Translations under genes and position numbers: made by a program
NCBI RefSeq assembly: GCF_004217445.1
Contig: NZ_SHKX01000013.1
Coordinates: 310,001-374,000, forward strand
Source: Fluviicoccus keumensis
GTDB lineage: Bacteria > Pseudomonadota > Gammaproteobacteria > Pseudomonadales > Moraxellaceae
DNA length: 64,000 bases
Reading direction: 5' to 3'
Notes under the pieces: generated by a model
What the model was told of the DNA's origin: nothing
Databases searched by the model: none
What the model saw: the letters and a program-made list of their open reading frames with translations, nothing else
In this document: in pieces, positions 1-8,596 of the stretch
Layout of the letters: every line of letters begins with the position of its first letter
Numbering within the stretch: the first letter of the stretch is position 1

Positions 1-145
1 ATTGGAACCGTATAAGCTCCGTTTAACCTGAACGCCGTCCGCAGCCAACTGTCCGAGCCCCACACCCGCCAGCGAAGCCCTGAAATCGCAGCGGTCGTGC
101 AGCGACCTCCCGGCGAGCGAGTTTTGGCGAAGGACACGGCTTGTG

Positions 146-173
146 CCTACTTTTGGCCAAGACCAAAAGTAGG
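146..173. repeat. Hairpin-forming inverted repeat
   Basis: Arms CCTACTTTTGG (146-156) and CCAAAAGTAGG (163-173) are perfect inverted copies around a 6-nt loop. The rest of 1-361 holds no convincing gene: the open frames there have poor codon structure. The hairpin may be the transcription terminator of a gene outside the window or a dispersed palindromic repeat. It has no clear T tract. Confidence 0.6.
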
Positions 174-321
174 GCCCGCGGCAGGCGGATGCCCGACGTA
201 ACCACAACCCCCTCAAACCAGCCTTTTCGACCTATCCCGCCATTTACTTAACCTTCCACGCCAATTTGACGCCCATCATTTGCGCAACTTCACTAAGAGG
301 AGTAATAAACCCATTCAAGTT

Positions 322-335
322 GGTACTTTCGTACC
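322..335. promoter_or_regulatory. Palindrome upstream of the GMC gene
   Basis: GGTAC-TTTC-GTACC is a perfect 5-bp-arm palindrome 26 nt upstream of the start codon at 362, in an AT-richer stretch. It could be an operator or a leader hairpin. The short arms make chance occurrence possible. Confidence 0.3.
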
Positions 336-361
336 AGATAGAACACCCCGAGGACCCTTGC

Positions 362-2293
362 ATGGCCCAGGCTTTATCCGCATCACAGCACGCCACCGCT
401 CTGGCGCTGGCGGAAGCCCTGTTCCCGGCCGGACGCCACACCGCCGCCATCAACCGCGAAGCCCTGGTCCGCGCCGTCGAAGAACAGGCCGACCGCCAGC
501 CTTGGCTGCGTCGCGGCCTGCTGGCGGGCCTCGCCTGGCTGGACACCCGCTACCGCCTGCGCCACTTCCGCGCCTTCCCCAAGGCCAGCGTCAGCGAACG
601 CCGCGCCTTCCTCGACACCATCGCTTCCCACCCCCTGGAAAGCCCGCTGCTGCGCGCCGCCACCCTGCCCTTCAAGCTGGCGTACCTGCTGGACGAAGAA
701 CGCCAGAGCGGCGCTGGCAGCCGCCTGAAACTGGACGCCCCGTCGCAGATCGAACGCTTCCGCTGGCAGTCGCAAGTCACCGACGCCGCCGACCTCCAGG
801 AGGACCAGGTGCTGGATGCCGACGTGGTGGTGATCGGCACCGGCGCGGGCGGCGCGGCGGCGGCCTACGAACTGGCCTGTCGCGGCCTGGCGGTAGTGAT
901 GGTGGAGGAAGGCGCGTACCACGACCGCCGCGACTTCGACGGCGACCTGATGAAGGTGATCCCCACGCTGTACCGCCTGGGCGCCACCGTCGCCACCGGC
1001 AATGTGATGATCCCGGTGCCGGTGGGGCGCTCCGTGGGCGGCACCACCACCATCAACAGCGGCACCTGCCTGCGCACGCCACCGCGCACGCTGAAGCGCT
1101 GGCGCGAGGAATTCGGCCTGCACGCCCTGCGCGATGACGACATGGAGCTGTGGTTCGACCGCGTGGAAGAAATGCTGGCGGTGCAGGCTGCCGAGATGAA
1201 ATACATCGGTCCCATCGGCGAGGTGATTGCCGAGGGCGCAGACAAACTGGGCCTTCACGGCCACCATCCCCTGCAACGCAACGCCAGCGGCTGCGACGGC
1301 CAGGGCCTGTGCCAGATGGGCTGCCCCACCGACGCCAAGCGCTCCACCAACGTCAGCTATGTACCGGCCGCGCTGAATCGCGGCGCGTTCCTCTACAACG
1401 GCTTCAAGGCGGAGAAACTGCGGCGGCAGGGCAACACCGTCACCGGCATCGAAGCGCGCGGCCGCAACCGCCACGGCATGACCGTGCGCCTGACCCTCCG
1501 TGCCCGCGAGGTGGTGGTGGCCATGGGCACCTTCTTCACCCCTCTGTTCCTGCAGGCCAACGGCGTCGCCAACCCCAACCTGGGCCGTAACCTCAGCCTG
1601 CATCCGGCCGGTGTCGTCAACGCCTGGTTTCCCGACCGTGACTTCCGCAACTCGCAAACCATCTCGCAGGGCTACGGGCTGGACGACCTCGCCGACGACG
1701 GCCTGATGTTCGAGGGCGGCACCATTCCCTTCGCCGGGCACGGCCTCACCGCCAATGTATACGGCGATGACTTCGTGCAACATGCCGAACGCTACCAGCA
1801 GACCGCCTACTTCGGCTTCATGCTGCAGGACACCAGTCGCGGCTGCGTCCGCGCCGGGCCGCATCCCGACTCGCCGATCATCCGCTACCACATGAACGAC
1901 CTCGATTTCGCCCGCTTCCTGCGCGGCATCGAGACGCTGGCGAAGATCTATCTGGCAGCAGGCGCGAAGGAAGTGATCATCCCCGGCCCGCAGCGCCAAA
2001 CGGTCATCCGCAGCGACGCCGAACTGTCCGCCTTCCTCTGCCGCGACCACAAACCCACCGATTTCCTGATGAGCGCCTACCACCCGCTGGGCACCGCGCG
2101 CATGGCCTCCACGATTGCTGACGGCGTCTGCGACAGCGACCTGCGCGTGTTCGGCTGGAACGGCCTGAGCGTCATGGACGGCAGCGTGGTACCTTCCAGC
2201 TTGGGCGCCAATCCCCAAGTCACCATCATGGCCCTGGCCGGGCGCGCCGCCGCCCGCCTTGCCGACCGTCTATTGCAGGAGAACGCCGCATGA
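362..2293 (+). CDS. GMC-family FAD-dependent oxidoreductase
   Basis: This is a 643-residue flavoprotein of the glucose-methanol-choline family, whose members oxidise alcohols (sugars, sterols, long-chain alcohols) to aldehydes or ketones. An N-terminal extension of about 150 residues precedes the FAD-binding Rossmann motif VVVIGTGAGG at 155-164. A Cys cluster, C311-x5-C317-x3-C321 followed by a DAKRS stretch, resembles the one in long-chain alcohol and sterol oxidases. The C-terminal part has AYHPLGTARM and a final NPQVTIMALAGRAA, the usual GMC ending. I chose the ATG at 362 over an in-frame start at 266 because GAGGA (350-354) lies 7 nt upstream. It overlaps the next gene by ATGA, so the two are probably co-translated. 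The substrate is unknown; a hydrophobic alcohol is likely given the rest of the window. Confidence 0.85.
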   Translation: MAQALSASQHATALALAEALFPAGRHTAAINREALVRAVEEQADRQPWLRRGLLAGLAWLDTRYRLRHFRAFPKASVSERRAFLDTIASHPLESPLLRAATLPFKLAYLLDEERQSGAGSRLKLDAPSQIERFRWQSQVTDAADLQEDQVLDADVVVIGTGAGGAAAAYELACRGLAVVMVEEGAYHDRRDFDGDLMKVIPTLYRLGATVATGNVMIPVPVGRSVGGTTTINSGTCLRTPPRTLKRWREEFGLHALRDDDMELWFDRVEEMLAVQAAEMKYIGPIGEVIAEGADKLGLHGHHPLQRNASGCDGQGLCQMGCPTDAKRSTNVSYVPAALNRGAFLYNGFKAEKLRRQGNTVTGIEARGRNRHGMTVRLTLRAREVVVAMGTFFTPLFLQANGVANPNLGRNLSLHPAGVVNAWFPDRDFRNSQTISQGYGLDDLADDGLMFEGGTIPFAGHGLTANVYGDDFVQHAERYQQTAYFGFMLQDTSRGCVRAGPHPDSPIIRYHMNDLDFARFLRGIETLAKIYLAAGAKEVIIPGPQRQTVIRSDAELSAFLCRDHKPTDFLMSAYHPLGTARMASTIADGVCDSDLRVFGWNGLSVMDGSVVPSSLGANPQVTIMALAGRAAARLADRLLQENAA

Positions 2294-3702
2294 CCACCGC
2301 CCTCATCATCCGCGAAACCATGAGCGGCTGGCTGAAACTGGACGCCGACGGCCGCGAGCAGCCCTTCGCCTTCACCATCCGCGCCGTGGGCGAGAAGCTG
2401 TTCGCGCTGACGGCACCGCGCCCCTTCACCGGCACCGTGACGCTGGACGGCCGCGACTATCCCTGCGAAGGCGAGATGACCATCCGCCTGACCGGCCCAC
2501 ATTACTGGCTGGATTTCACCCATGACCAACTGGGGCCGCTGCGGGTGGAAGGCCAGAAGACCTACGGCAAGAATGGCCTGCTGCAATCGCTGATCACCTG
2601 CCCGCTGACGGTGTACCGCCACGGCGAACCCATCGGCACGGCGGAAGTCACCTACCGTGAGCCGATGCTGGCCTTCCCCTTCACCGCGCTGCGGCTGGAG
2701 CTGGTGGGGCCGGTGTTCCCGGCGGGCAGCATTCCCTATTACGGCAACCAGTACGGCGGCCAGGGCGGCCACTACGAAAGCTGGTTCCTGCGCGCCAACC
2801 ACCCCGACCGGCCGCTGGCCTTCTGGGTGCGCTACACCCAGTTTATCCCCGCCGACAAGCGCGCCGCGCTGGGCGAGGTCTGGGGCATCTGGTTTGACGG
2901 CGAGAAGAACACGGTGACGGCGGTCAAGCAGGAATTCCCGCTGGCCGACTGCCTGTTCCGCCATGACACCCGCGAGGTGAGGCTGCCGGTGGCGACGCTG
3001 GCCGGACAGCATCTGGAAGGCACGGCCGCGCACAACGGCCACACGCTGGACTGGAACCTCGACTTCGAGGGCGACGCCCCGCCGCTGCTGTTCCTGCCGG
3101 AAAACCTCTATGCCGGACCCTTCCCCAAGGCCAAATCGGTGATCAGCCGGCCGCTGCTGCATTTCCACGGCCAGTTCACGGTGGACGGCGAAACCCATGT
3201 GATTGACGACTGGCACGGCAGTGAAAGCCACAACTGGGGCAGCAAGCACACCGACCAGTACGCCTGGGGCCAGGTGGCCGGTTTCGACGACGCCCCCGAC
3301 GCCTTCCTGGAATGCGCCACCGCGCGGGTGAAAGTGGGGCCGCTGCAAACGCCGTGGATGACGCTGCTGACGCTGCGGCTGGACGGCAAGGAATACCGTT
3401 TCAACAGCATCCGTCAATCAGTGAAGGCGGACGGAAAATACGAATTCTTTGACTGGACGCTGGAAACCGGGGATAAACAGACGCGGGTGCAAGTGCATAT
3501 CCACGCCCCGGTCTCGCACTTCACGGCGCTGACCTATTTCAACCCGCCCAAGGGCAGCAAGACCTGCCTGAACAGCAAGATTGCCCGGTGTACGGTGAAG
3601 GTGACGGAAGGAGGACGGGTGCGGGAGTTGCACAGCGCCAATGGAGCAGCGTTCGAGATTCTGACGGATCGGAAGGATCATGGGGTGGCTCTGGCGGTTT
3701 GA
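2290..3702 (+). CDS. AttH/lipocalin-like protein coupled to GMC oxidoreductase
   Basis: This is a 470-residue protein without signal peptide or membrane segment. Its C-terminal half contains HFHGQFTVDGETHVIDDWHG and ESHNWG motifs, which resemble the duplicated lipocalin-like barrel of AttH and carotenoid 1,2-hydratase (CrtC) proteins. These bind or modify hydrophobic ligands. Its start overlaps the GMC stop codon (ATGA), so it may handle the same lipid substrate or product. The family call rests on motif appearance only. The specific reaction is unknown. Confidence 0.6.
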   Translation: MTTALIIRETMSGWLKLDADGREQPFAFTIRAVGEKLFALTAPRPFTGTVTLDGRDYPCEGEMTIRLTGPHYWLDFTHDQLGPLRVEGQKTYGKNGLLQSLITCPLTVYRHGEPIGTAEVTYREPMLAFPFTALRLELVGPVFPAGSIPYYGNQYGGQGGHYESWFLRANHPDRPLAFWVRYTQFIPADKRAALGEVWGIWFDGEKNTVTAVKQEFPLADCLFRHDTREVRLPVATLAGQHLEGTAAHNGHTLDWNLDFEGDAPPLLFLPENLYAGPFPKAKSVISRPLLHFHGQFTVDGETHVIDDWHGSESHNWGSKHTDQYAWGQVAGFDDAPDAFLECATARVKVGPLQTPWMTLLTLRLDGKEYRFNSIRQSVKADGKYEFFDWTLETGDKQTRVQVHIHAPVSHFTALTYFNPPKGSKTCLNSKIARCTVKVTEGGRVRELHSANGAAFEILTDRKDHGVALAV

Positions 3703-3709
3703 TGTCGGC

Positions 3710-3809
3710 GTAGGGGCGCACTGCGTGCGCCCTTCTCCGCCGGACAGGCTGTCTGTGCCGAGAGAAACCGTCGTGTTCGTTAGCGAGGGCGCACGCAGTG
3801 CGCCCCTAC
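3710..3809. repeat. Family A palindromic repeat, copy 1
   Basis: Left arm 3710-3732 begins GTAGGGGCGCACTGCG and right arm 3787-3809 is its reverse complement (23 nt each), about 54 nt apart. Each arm also folds on itself (GGGCGCAC-TGC-GTGCGCCC). The element lies between the convergent AttH-like gene and nirN, where it could act as a bidirectional terminator or mRNA-stabilising structure. Other copies are at 16610, 28372 and 38385. Confidence 0.85.
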
Positions 3810-3827
3810 TTGATTATGGGGTGGCGA

Positions 3828-5435
3828 TCAGTGACTCGTCCCCCGATCCCTCGTCGTCTTGTTCCACACATTGTATTTCCCCACCGGTTTCACCATCGGC
3901 AGGCGCTTCACTTCCTTGAAAGTGGCGGCGTCATAGACCACGATCGCGCCGTCCTTCTCCGACAGGCTCACCAGCGCATACTTGCCGTCGCGGGTGAATT
4001 CCACATGCGCGCTGGTCTTGCCCGGCGCGGGCGTGACGCTGCCCACCACCTTCAGCGTCGTCTTGTCGATGATCTGCAGGGTGTCGCGGAACTTCGGGTC
4101 CATCATCGAATCCACCCACATATAGGGCGTCTTGTCATGGCTGCGCAGGAAGAAACCGGTGCCGTTGACCGGGATGTCAGCCACCTTCTTCCAGTCCTGC
4201 ATGTCGATCACCGTCACCTTCGCCGCCTTGAGGTCGGTGGTGGCCATGACCGGATGGCCCTGATAATCAAAGGTGATGCCGGAACCCAGATGCGGCATGC
4301 CGCCCAGATCGAGGTCGGCGATCTTGCGGCGCACGCGCAGGTCGATCACTTCCGCCTTGCCGTCACGCGACGCGCCCAGCACGCGGTTGTACGACGGGTC
4401 GAAATAGAAATCGTCGAGTGTGGTGTCGAGCACCGTCACGCGCGGGGTGAACGGGCCGGGCGCGGCGACGCCCTCGCCCATCTTGTAGTCATGCACATAG
4501 CCCTTGTAGATAGGCTCGGCCTTGGGGTCGTAACTGATTTCCCAGATCTGCGGCACATCCTTCAGCGCCACCACGAAACTCTGGCGCGGCGCGGCGTCAT
4601 AGACGGCGGACACCCGCGACAGCGTTCCCGCCTCGTCCTTGACGTCATAGACCCGTTTCAGCGCCAGATCCTTGGCGTCCAGCAGCACCAGCGTCTTCGG
4701 CAGGTAGTTGCCCACCATCACCCACTTGCCGTCGCTGGACACCGCCAGGTTACGGGTGTTGATGCCGGCGCGCACTTCCGCCACCACCGTCAGGTTCCAC
4801 AGGTCGTACTTGGTGATCCAGCCATCGCGGGAGGCGAAGTAGACGAAGCGGCCGTCCGCCGTGAACTTGGGGCCGCCGTGCAGCGCGTAGCGGCTGGCGA
4901 AACGGTGGATTGGCTCCAGCTTGTCGCCGTCCAGCACCGAGACATGGTGATCCCCGGCTTCCACCACCACGAACAGGTTTTTCGGGTCAGCGCTGAACAC
5001 CGGCTTGGCGGGCAGTTTCAGGGCATCGGCGTTGACCACGCGGGAGGCGGTGATGTCCTGGTCCGTCCACAGCGGCGGCTTGGCCGGTGGCGTGTAGATG
5101 AAGTCCACCAGCGCGTTGATGTCGGCTTCGGACAGCTGGTCGGCGAAGGCTGGCATCTGCGTGGCGACGCGGCCGTCGCGGATGGTCGCGGCGGCGTCCT
5201 TGCGTTTCAGGCGTTCGAGGTTTTCCGGCAACAGCGCCGGACCCATCATGCCGAAGCGGTCGTCGCTGTGGCAGGCGGCGCAGTGGGTCTGGTAGAGGGC
5301 GGAGGCGTCGGGGGCGGGTGGCGTGGCCACGGGCGCAGTGACGGGGGTCGGATCGGAGGCCCAGGCCGTTGTCATGGCTGGAAACAGGGAGATTGCGGCG
5401 AGATAAGGGATTTTGAGCGTCATTTTCTGCATCAC
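3828..5435 (-). CDS. nirN: NirN, c-type cytochrome with d1-heme domain
   Basis: NirN is a periplasmic dihydro-heme d1 dehydrogenase, the late step in making heme d1 for cytochrome cd1 nitrite reductase. The 535-residue product has a signal peptide (about 1-27, cutting near AWA-SDP), a c-heme site C52-A-A-C55-H56 followed by a cytochrome c domain to about 130, then a beta-propeller region like NirS and NirF. It is the last gene of the nir operon and its start overlaps the nirJ stop (ATGA type). NirS is told apart by its gene position and its conserved HDGGW and HPGRG motifs. An Ala/Pro-rich linker after the signal peptide is slightly long. Confidence 0.88.
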   Translation of the reverse strand: MMQKMTLKIPYLAAISLFPAMTTAWASDPTPVTAPVATPPAPDASALYQTHCAACHSDDRFGMMGPALLPENLERLKRKDAAATIRDGRVATQMPAFADQLSEADINALVDFIYTPPAKPPLWTDQDITASRVVNADALKLPAKPVFSADPKNLFVVVEAGDHHVSVLDGDKLEPIHRFASRYALHGGPKFTADGRFVYFASRDGWITKYDLWNLTVVAEVRAGINTRNLAVSSDGKWVMVGNYLPKTLVLLDAKDLALKRVYDVKDEAGTLSRVSAVYDAAPRQSFVVALKDVPQIWEISYDPKAEPIYKGYVHDYKMGEGVAAPGPFTPRVTVLDTTLDDFYFDPSYNRVLGASRDGKAEVIDLRVRRKIADLDLGGMPHLGSGITFDYQGHPVMATTDLKAAKVTVIDMQDWKKVADIPVNGTGFFLRSHDKTPYMWVDSMMDPKFRDTLQIIDKTTLKVVGSVTPAPGKTSAHVEFTRDGKYALVSLSEKDGAIVVYDAATFKEVKRLPMVKPVGKYNVWNKTTRDRGTSH

Positions 5436-6604
5436 GCCACCTCCACCACCTGAATCCCCTGCCCCGCCAACCCGATCTCCTCATCCGACAGATAGCACGC
5501 CGGATCTTCCGCCCAGACATCGCCCGTGGTCTGCATCGCCCGCACACGGGTGTTGCAGTTGCAGATCGCCAGATGCTGGCACGACCCGCAACGCCCGGTC
5601 ACCGGGCGCGGGTGCTGCTTCAGCCCGGCCATCACCGGGTCGGAGACATCCTTCCAGATTTCCGAGAACGGCCGCTGCCGCACATTGCCCAGCGGGTAGT
5701 GCCACCACATGGTGTCGGGATGGACGGTGCCGGTGTTGTCGATGTTGGAAATGTTGACGCCGGAGGCGTTGCCGCCCCACTGCACCAGCTTGCCGCGAAT
5801 GTGTTCCGCCTTGTCGGGGAAATGCCGTTCCACCCATTGCAGCAGGTAGGGGCCGTCGGCGTCGTTGTTGCCGGTGACGAATTCCTTGGGCGTGCCGCGC
5901 TGCACCATCTCCCAGCAACGTTCAATCAGCAGGTCCATCGCCTCGCGGGTCTGGCGGTGCACGGTGTCGTGCTTGCGGTTGCGGTGGCCGCGCCCGGCGT
6001 AATTCAGGTGCGAGAAGTAGAACTTGTCGACGTCCTCGCGCTCCAGCAAGTCCAGCATCTGCGGCAATTCGCGGTTGTTGTCCTGGGTCATGGTGAAGCG
6101 CAGGCCGACCTTGATGCCGCGTTCGTGGCAGAGGCGGATGCCGCGCATCGAGGCGTCAAAGGCACCTTCCTTACGGCGGAACTTGTCATGCGTGGCGCCG
6201 ATGCCATCAAGGCTGACGCCGACGTAATCAAATCCGGCGGCGGCGATGGCGTCGATATTGCTCTCGTCAATCAGCGTGCCGTTGCTGGACAGGCCGATGT
6301 AGAACCCCAGCGCCTTGGCGCGGGCGGCGATGTCGAAGATGTCCGGACGCAGCAGCGGTTCGCCGCCGGAGAGGATCAATGCCGGCACGCGGAACTGCTT
6401 GAGGTCGTCCATCACCGTGAAGATTTCCGGGGTGGTCAACTCGTTGGGGAAGTCGATGTCGGCGGAGATCGAATAGCAATGCTTGCAGGTGAGGTTGCAG
6501 CGGCGGATCAGGTTCCAGATCACCACCGGGCCGGGCGGGTTGCGCCGCGGGCCGACCGGGGTAGGCGTGATCAGTTCCTGCAAAAACTGGGTCATCCGGA
6601 ACAT
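5432..6604 (-). CDS. nirJ: NirJ, radical SAM heme d1 biosynthesis protein
   Basis: NirJ replaces the two propionate side chains of didecarboxysiroheme by oxo groups during heme d1 synthesis. The 390-residue protein has the radical SAM cluster motif C36-NLT-C40-KH-C43 followed by YSISAD, the SGGEPLLRPD motif, and a SPASM-like C-terminal cysteine cluster (CGSCQHLAICNCNTR, with a further ACYL cysteine). The ATG at 6604 fits the family start MFRMTQFLQ better than the longer open frame starting at 6658. It lies 5 nt after nirH and overlaps nirN. Confidence 0.93.
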   Translation of the reverse strand: MFRMTQFLQELITPTPVGPRRNPPGPVVIWNLIRRCNLTCKHCYSISADIDFPNELTTPEIFTVMDDLKQFRVPALILSGGEPLLRPDIFDIAARAKALGFYIGLSSNGTLIDESNIDAIAAAGFDYVGVSLDGIGATHDKFRRKEGAFDASMRGIRLCHERGIKVGLRFTMTQDNNRELPQMLDLLEREDVDKFYFSHLNYAGRGHRNRKHDTVHRQTREAMDLLIERCWEMVQRGTPKEFVTGNNDADGPYLLQWVERHFPDKAEHIRGKLVQWGGNASGVNISNIDNTGTVHPDTMWWHYPLGNVRQRPFSEIWKDVSDPVMAGLKQHPRPVTGRCGSCQHLAICNCNTRVRAMQTTGDVWAEDPACYLSDEEIGLAGQGIQVVEVA

Positions 6605-6609
6605 GATGG

Positions 6610-7098
6610 TTACTCGCTGATTCTGAGGCCGGTTTTCTTGAGGATGCGCGTGCTCCACAGCACGTCGCGGGCGCGGCAGGCGTCACCCAGCACGGCGGCA
6701 ATGGCGGCGACCTGCGCGTCGGTGTCGGCGCGGTCGCGGCCGTGCACCATGGCGAAGAGGTTGTAGGGCCAGTCCGGCAGATGGCGCGGCCGACGATAAC
6801 AATGGCTGACAAATCCCAGCGCCGCCACTTGCTCGCCGAGGGCATCGACGCGGTCGTCGGCCACGTCCCAGACGGTCATGCCGTTGTGGATATAGCCCAG
6901 CTTGTAATGGTTGGGCACGGCGGCGATGCGGCGCAGCACGCCGTTGCCGTCCCAGCGGCGGAAACGGGCCAGGATGTCGTCTTGGGTCGTGCCCAGTTGT
7001 TCGGCCAGCGCCTTGAAGGGTTCGGACACCAGCGGCAGGCCGGTCTGGGTGGCGCGCATCAGCGCGCGGTCGAGGTCGTCCAGCGGGGCGGCGGTCAT
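6610..7098 (-). CDS. nirH: NirH, siroheme decarboxylase subunit
   Basis: This is a 162-residue protein of the AsnC/Lrp-like fold. Together with NirD, L and G it removes two acetate carboxylates from siroheme. The pattern CYRRP followed by WPYNLFAMVHG matches the second domain of the neighbouring NirDL fusion, placing it in the L/H half of the family. The N-terminal helix-turn-helix-like segment is kept (LMRATQTGLPLVSEPF). Its start is 1 nt after the nirG stop. The assignment as H rather than L is by gene order. Confidence 0.9.
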   Translation of the reverse strand: MTAAPLDDLDRALMRATQTGLPLVSEPFKALAEQLGTTQDDILARFRRWDGNGVLRRIAAVPNHYKLGYIHNGMTVWDVADDRVDALGEQVAALGFVSHCYRRPRHLPDWPYNLFAMVHGRDRADTDAQVAAIAAVLGDACRARDVLWSTRILKKTGLRISE

Positions 7099-7099
7099 C

Positions 7100-7564
7100 T
7101 CAGGCCTCGAAATACAGTTGCACCCGGAACTCGCGTTCCTTGGGCATGTCGCGCACCGGCAGGCCGGTGGCGGCCTCGATGCGGCGCAGGGTGTCGGCGC
7201 ATTGCTCCGGCGTGGCGGTGGCGACCACGAACCACATGTTCAGCGTATGCGTGCGCTGGTAGTTGTGCGCCACTTCGGGAAAAGCATTGACGATGGCGGC
7301 CACTTCGTCAAAACGCTCCGGCGGCACGGCGATGGCGGCCAGCGTGAAGCGACCACCCGCGCGTTCGATCTGGAACATCGGGCCGAAACGGGAGAGGATG
7401 CCGGTGTCGAGCAGGTGTTGCAGGCGGGCCAGCAGCTCGGCTTCGCTCAGGCCGAGTTCGTCGGCGACGGCGGCATAGGGTTGCGGCACGATCGGCAGGC
7501 CGCGCTGCAGGCGGTTGATCAGGCGGCGGTCAGTGGGGTCGAGGAGGGTTTCGGCGGAGGTCAT
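7100..7564 (-). CDS. nirG: NirG, siroheme decarboxylase subunit
   Basis: This is a 154-residue Lrp/AsnC-like siroheme decarboxylase subunit. The conserved HNYQRTHTLNMWFVV segment matches the first domain of NirDL (HNYRRSHAYNLWFVV), so it belongs to the D/G type. The ATG at 7564 overlaps the nirDL stop codon (ATGA) and is preferred to an upstream start at 7603, which would add a glycine-rich tail read from nirDL. It acts in the cytoplasm with NirDL and NirH. Confidence 0.9.
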   Translation of the reverse strand: MTSAETLLDPTDRRLINRLQRGLPIVPQPYAAVADELGLSEAELLARLQHLLDTGILSRFGPMFQIERAGGRFTLAAIAVPPERFDEVAAIVNAFPEVAHNYQRTHTLNMWFVVATATPEQCADTLRRIEAATGLPVRDMPKEREFRVQLYFEA

Positions 7565-8586
7565 GCCGCGCTCCTTGCCGCCACCGCCGGCGCCGCATAC
7601 CACGCCCCGCGCTGCTTGTACCGCTGTTCCCCGATCAACACATCGCGCCGGAACTCCATCAATCCCAGCCGTTCCACCAACCCTTCCACCATGCCCAGCA
7701 CCCCGTCCCGGTCCTTGCCGTGCACCATGCAGAACAGGTTATACGGCCAGGCTTCACCGCGACGCGGGCGCTCGTAGCACAACCGCACTTCCGGCGCGGC
7801 GGCCAGCTTCGCGGCTACTTCGTCCAACTGCTCGGGCGGAATGTCGAAGACGCACATGGCGTTGGCGCGATAGCCCAGCTCGCGATGCCGCACCACCGCG
7901 CCGTAACGCTTGACGATGCCCTCGTCCCGCCAGCGCGCCAGCGTGGCGATGACTTCGGCCTCGCTGCCGCCCCAGTCGCGGGCCAGCGCCGCAAACGGCG
8001 TTTCCACCAGCGGCAGGCCGTCCTGGATCAGGGCCACCAAGGCCCACTCGCGCGGGGTCAGCGTGTGGCGGCGCTCGGCGCGGGCGACGCCGCACAAGGG
8101 CTTGTGGGCGTTGTCGTCCATGCCGAAACCCAGGTCGATGTAGTAGGCGTTGACCAGCGGCAGGTCGAGCAGCGGCAACTCCGGCCAGGCGGCGCGGATG
8201 GCGGCCAGCGTCGCCTGCACATCGGCCTCGTCGCGGCCGGTGACGACAAACCAGAGGTTGTAAGCGTGGCTGCGGCGGTAGTTGTGGTTCACCTGCGGCA
8301 GCGCGTTGATCCAGTCAATGACGGCGGGCAGGTCAGCCTCCGGCACGGCCAGCGCCGCCAGCGTGCTGGCGCCGATGCCGTGGGCGGCAAACACCGGCCC
8401 CAGCCGCGACAGCGAACCGTTGTCACGCGCTTGCCGGAACAGCGCCAGCACGCCGCTTTCCGTCCAGTCACCGCCGGGTTCCACGGCCAGTTGCCGGGCC
8501 AGTTCCGCGAAGGGGTGCGACACCAGCGGCAGATCGCGCTGGCTGCGGTCGAGTAACAGGCGGAGCGGGTCGAGGGCGCTGTTCAT
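7561..8586 (-). CDS. nirDL: NirDL, fused siroheme decarboxylase subunits
   Basis: This 341-residue protein joins two Lrp/AsnC-like siroheme decarboxylase domains. Domain one (about 1-165) carries HNYRRSHAYNLWFVV and domain two (about 180-330) carries CYERPRRGEAWPYNLF and MVHGKD. Fused D-L genes are known in several denitrifiers, while Pseudomonas aeruginosa has separate nirD and nirL. The ATG at 8586 gives the expected start (MNSALDPLR). A longer open frame to 8739 only reads through nirF in another frame. It is followed with overlap by nirG. Confidence 0.93.
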   Translation of the reverse strand: MNSALDPLRLLLDRSQRDLPLVSHPFAELARQLAVEPGGDWTESGVLALFRQARDNGSLSRLGPVFAAHGIGASTLAALAVPEADLPAVIDWINALPQVNHNYRRSHAYNLWFVVTGRDEADVQATLAAIRAAWPELPLLDLPLVNAYYIDLGFGMDDNAHKPLCGVARAERRHTLTPREWALVALIQDGLPLVETPFAALARDWGGSEAEVIATLARWRDEGIVKRYGAVVRHRELGYRANAMCVFDIPPEQLDEVAAKLAAAPEVRLCYERPRRGEAWPYNLFCMVHGKDRDGVLGMVEGLVERLGLMEFRRDVLIGEQRYKQRGAWYAAPAVAARSAA

Positions 8587-8596
8587 GATCGTGCTC

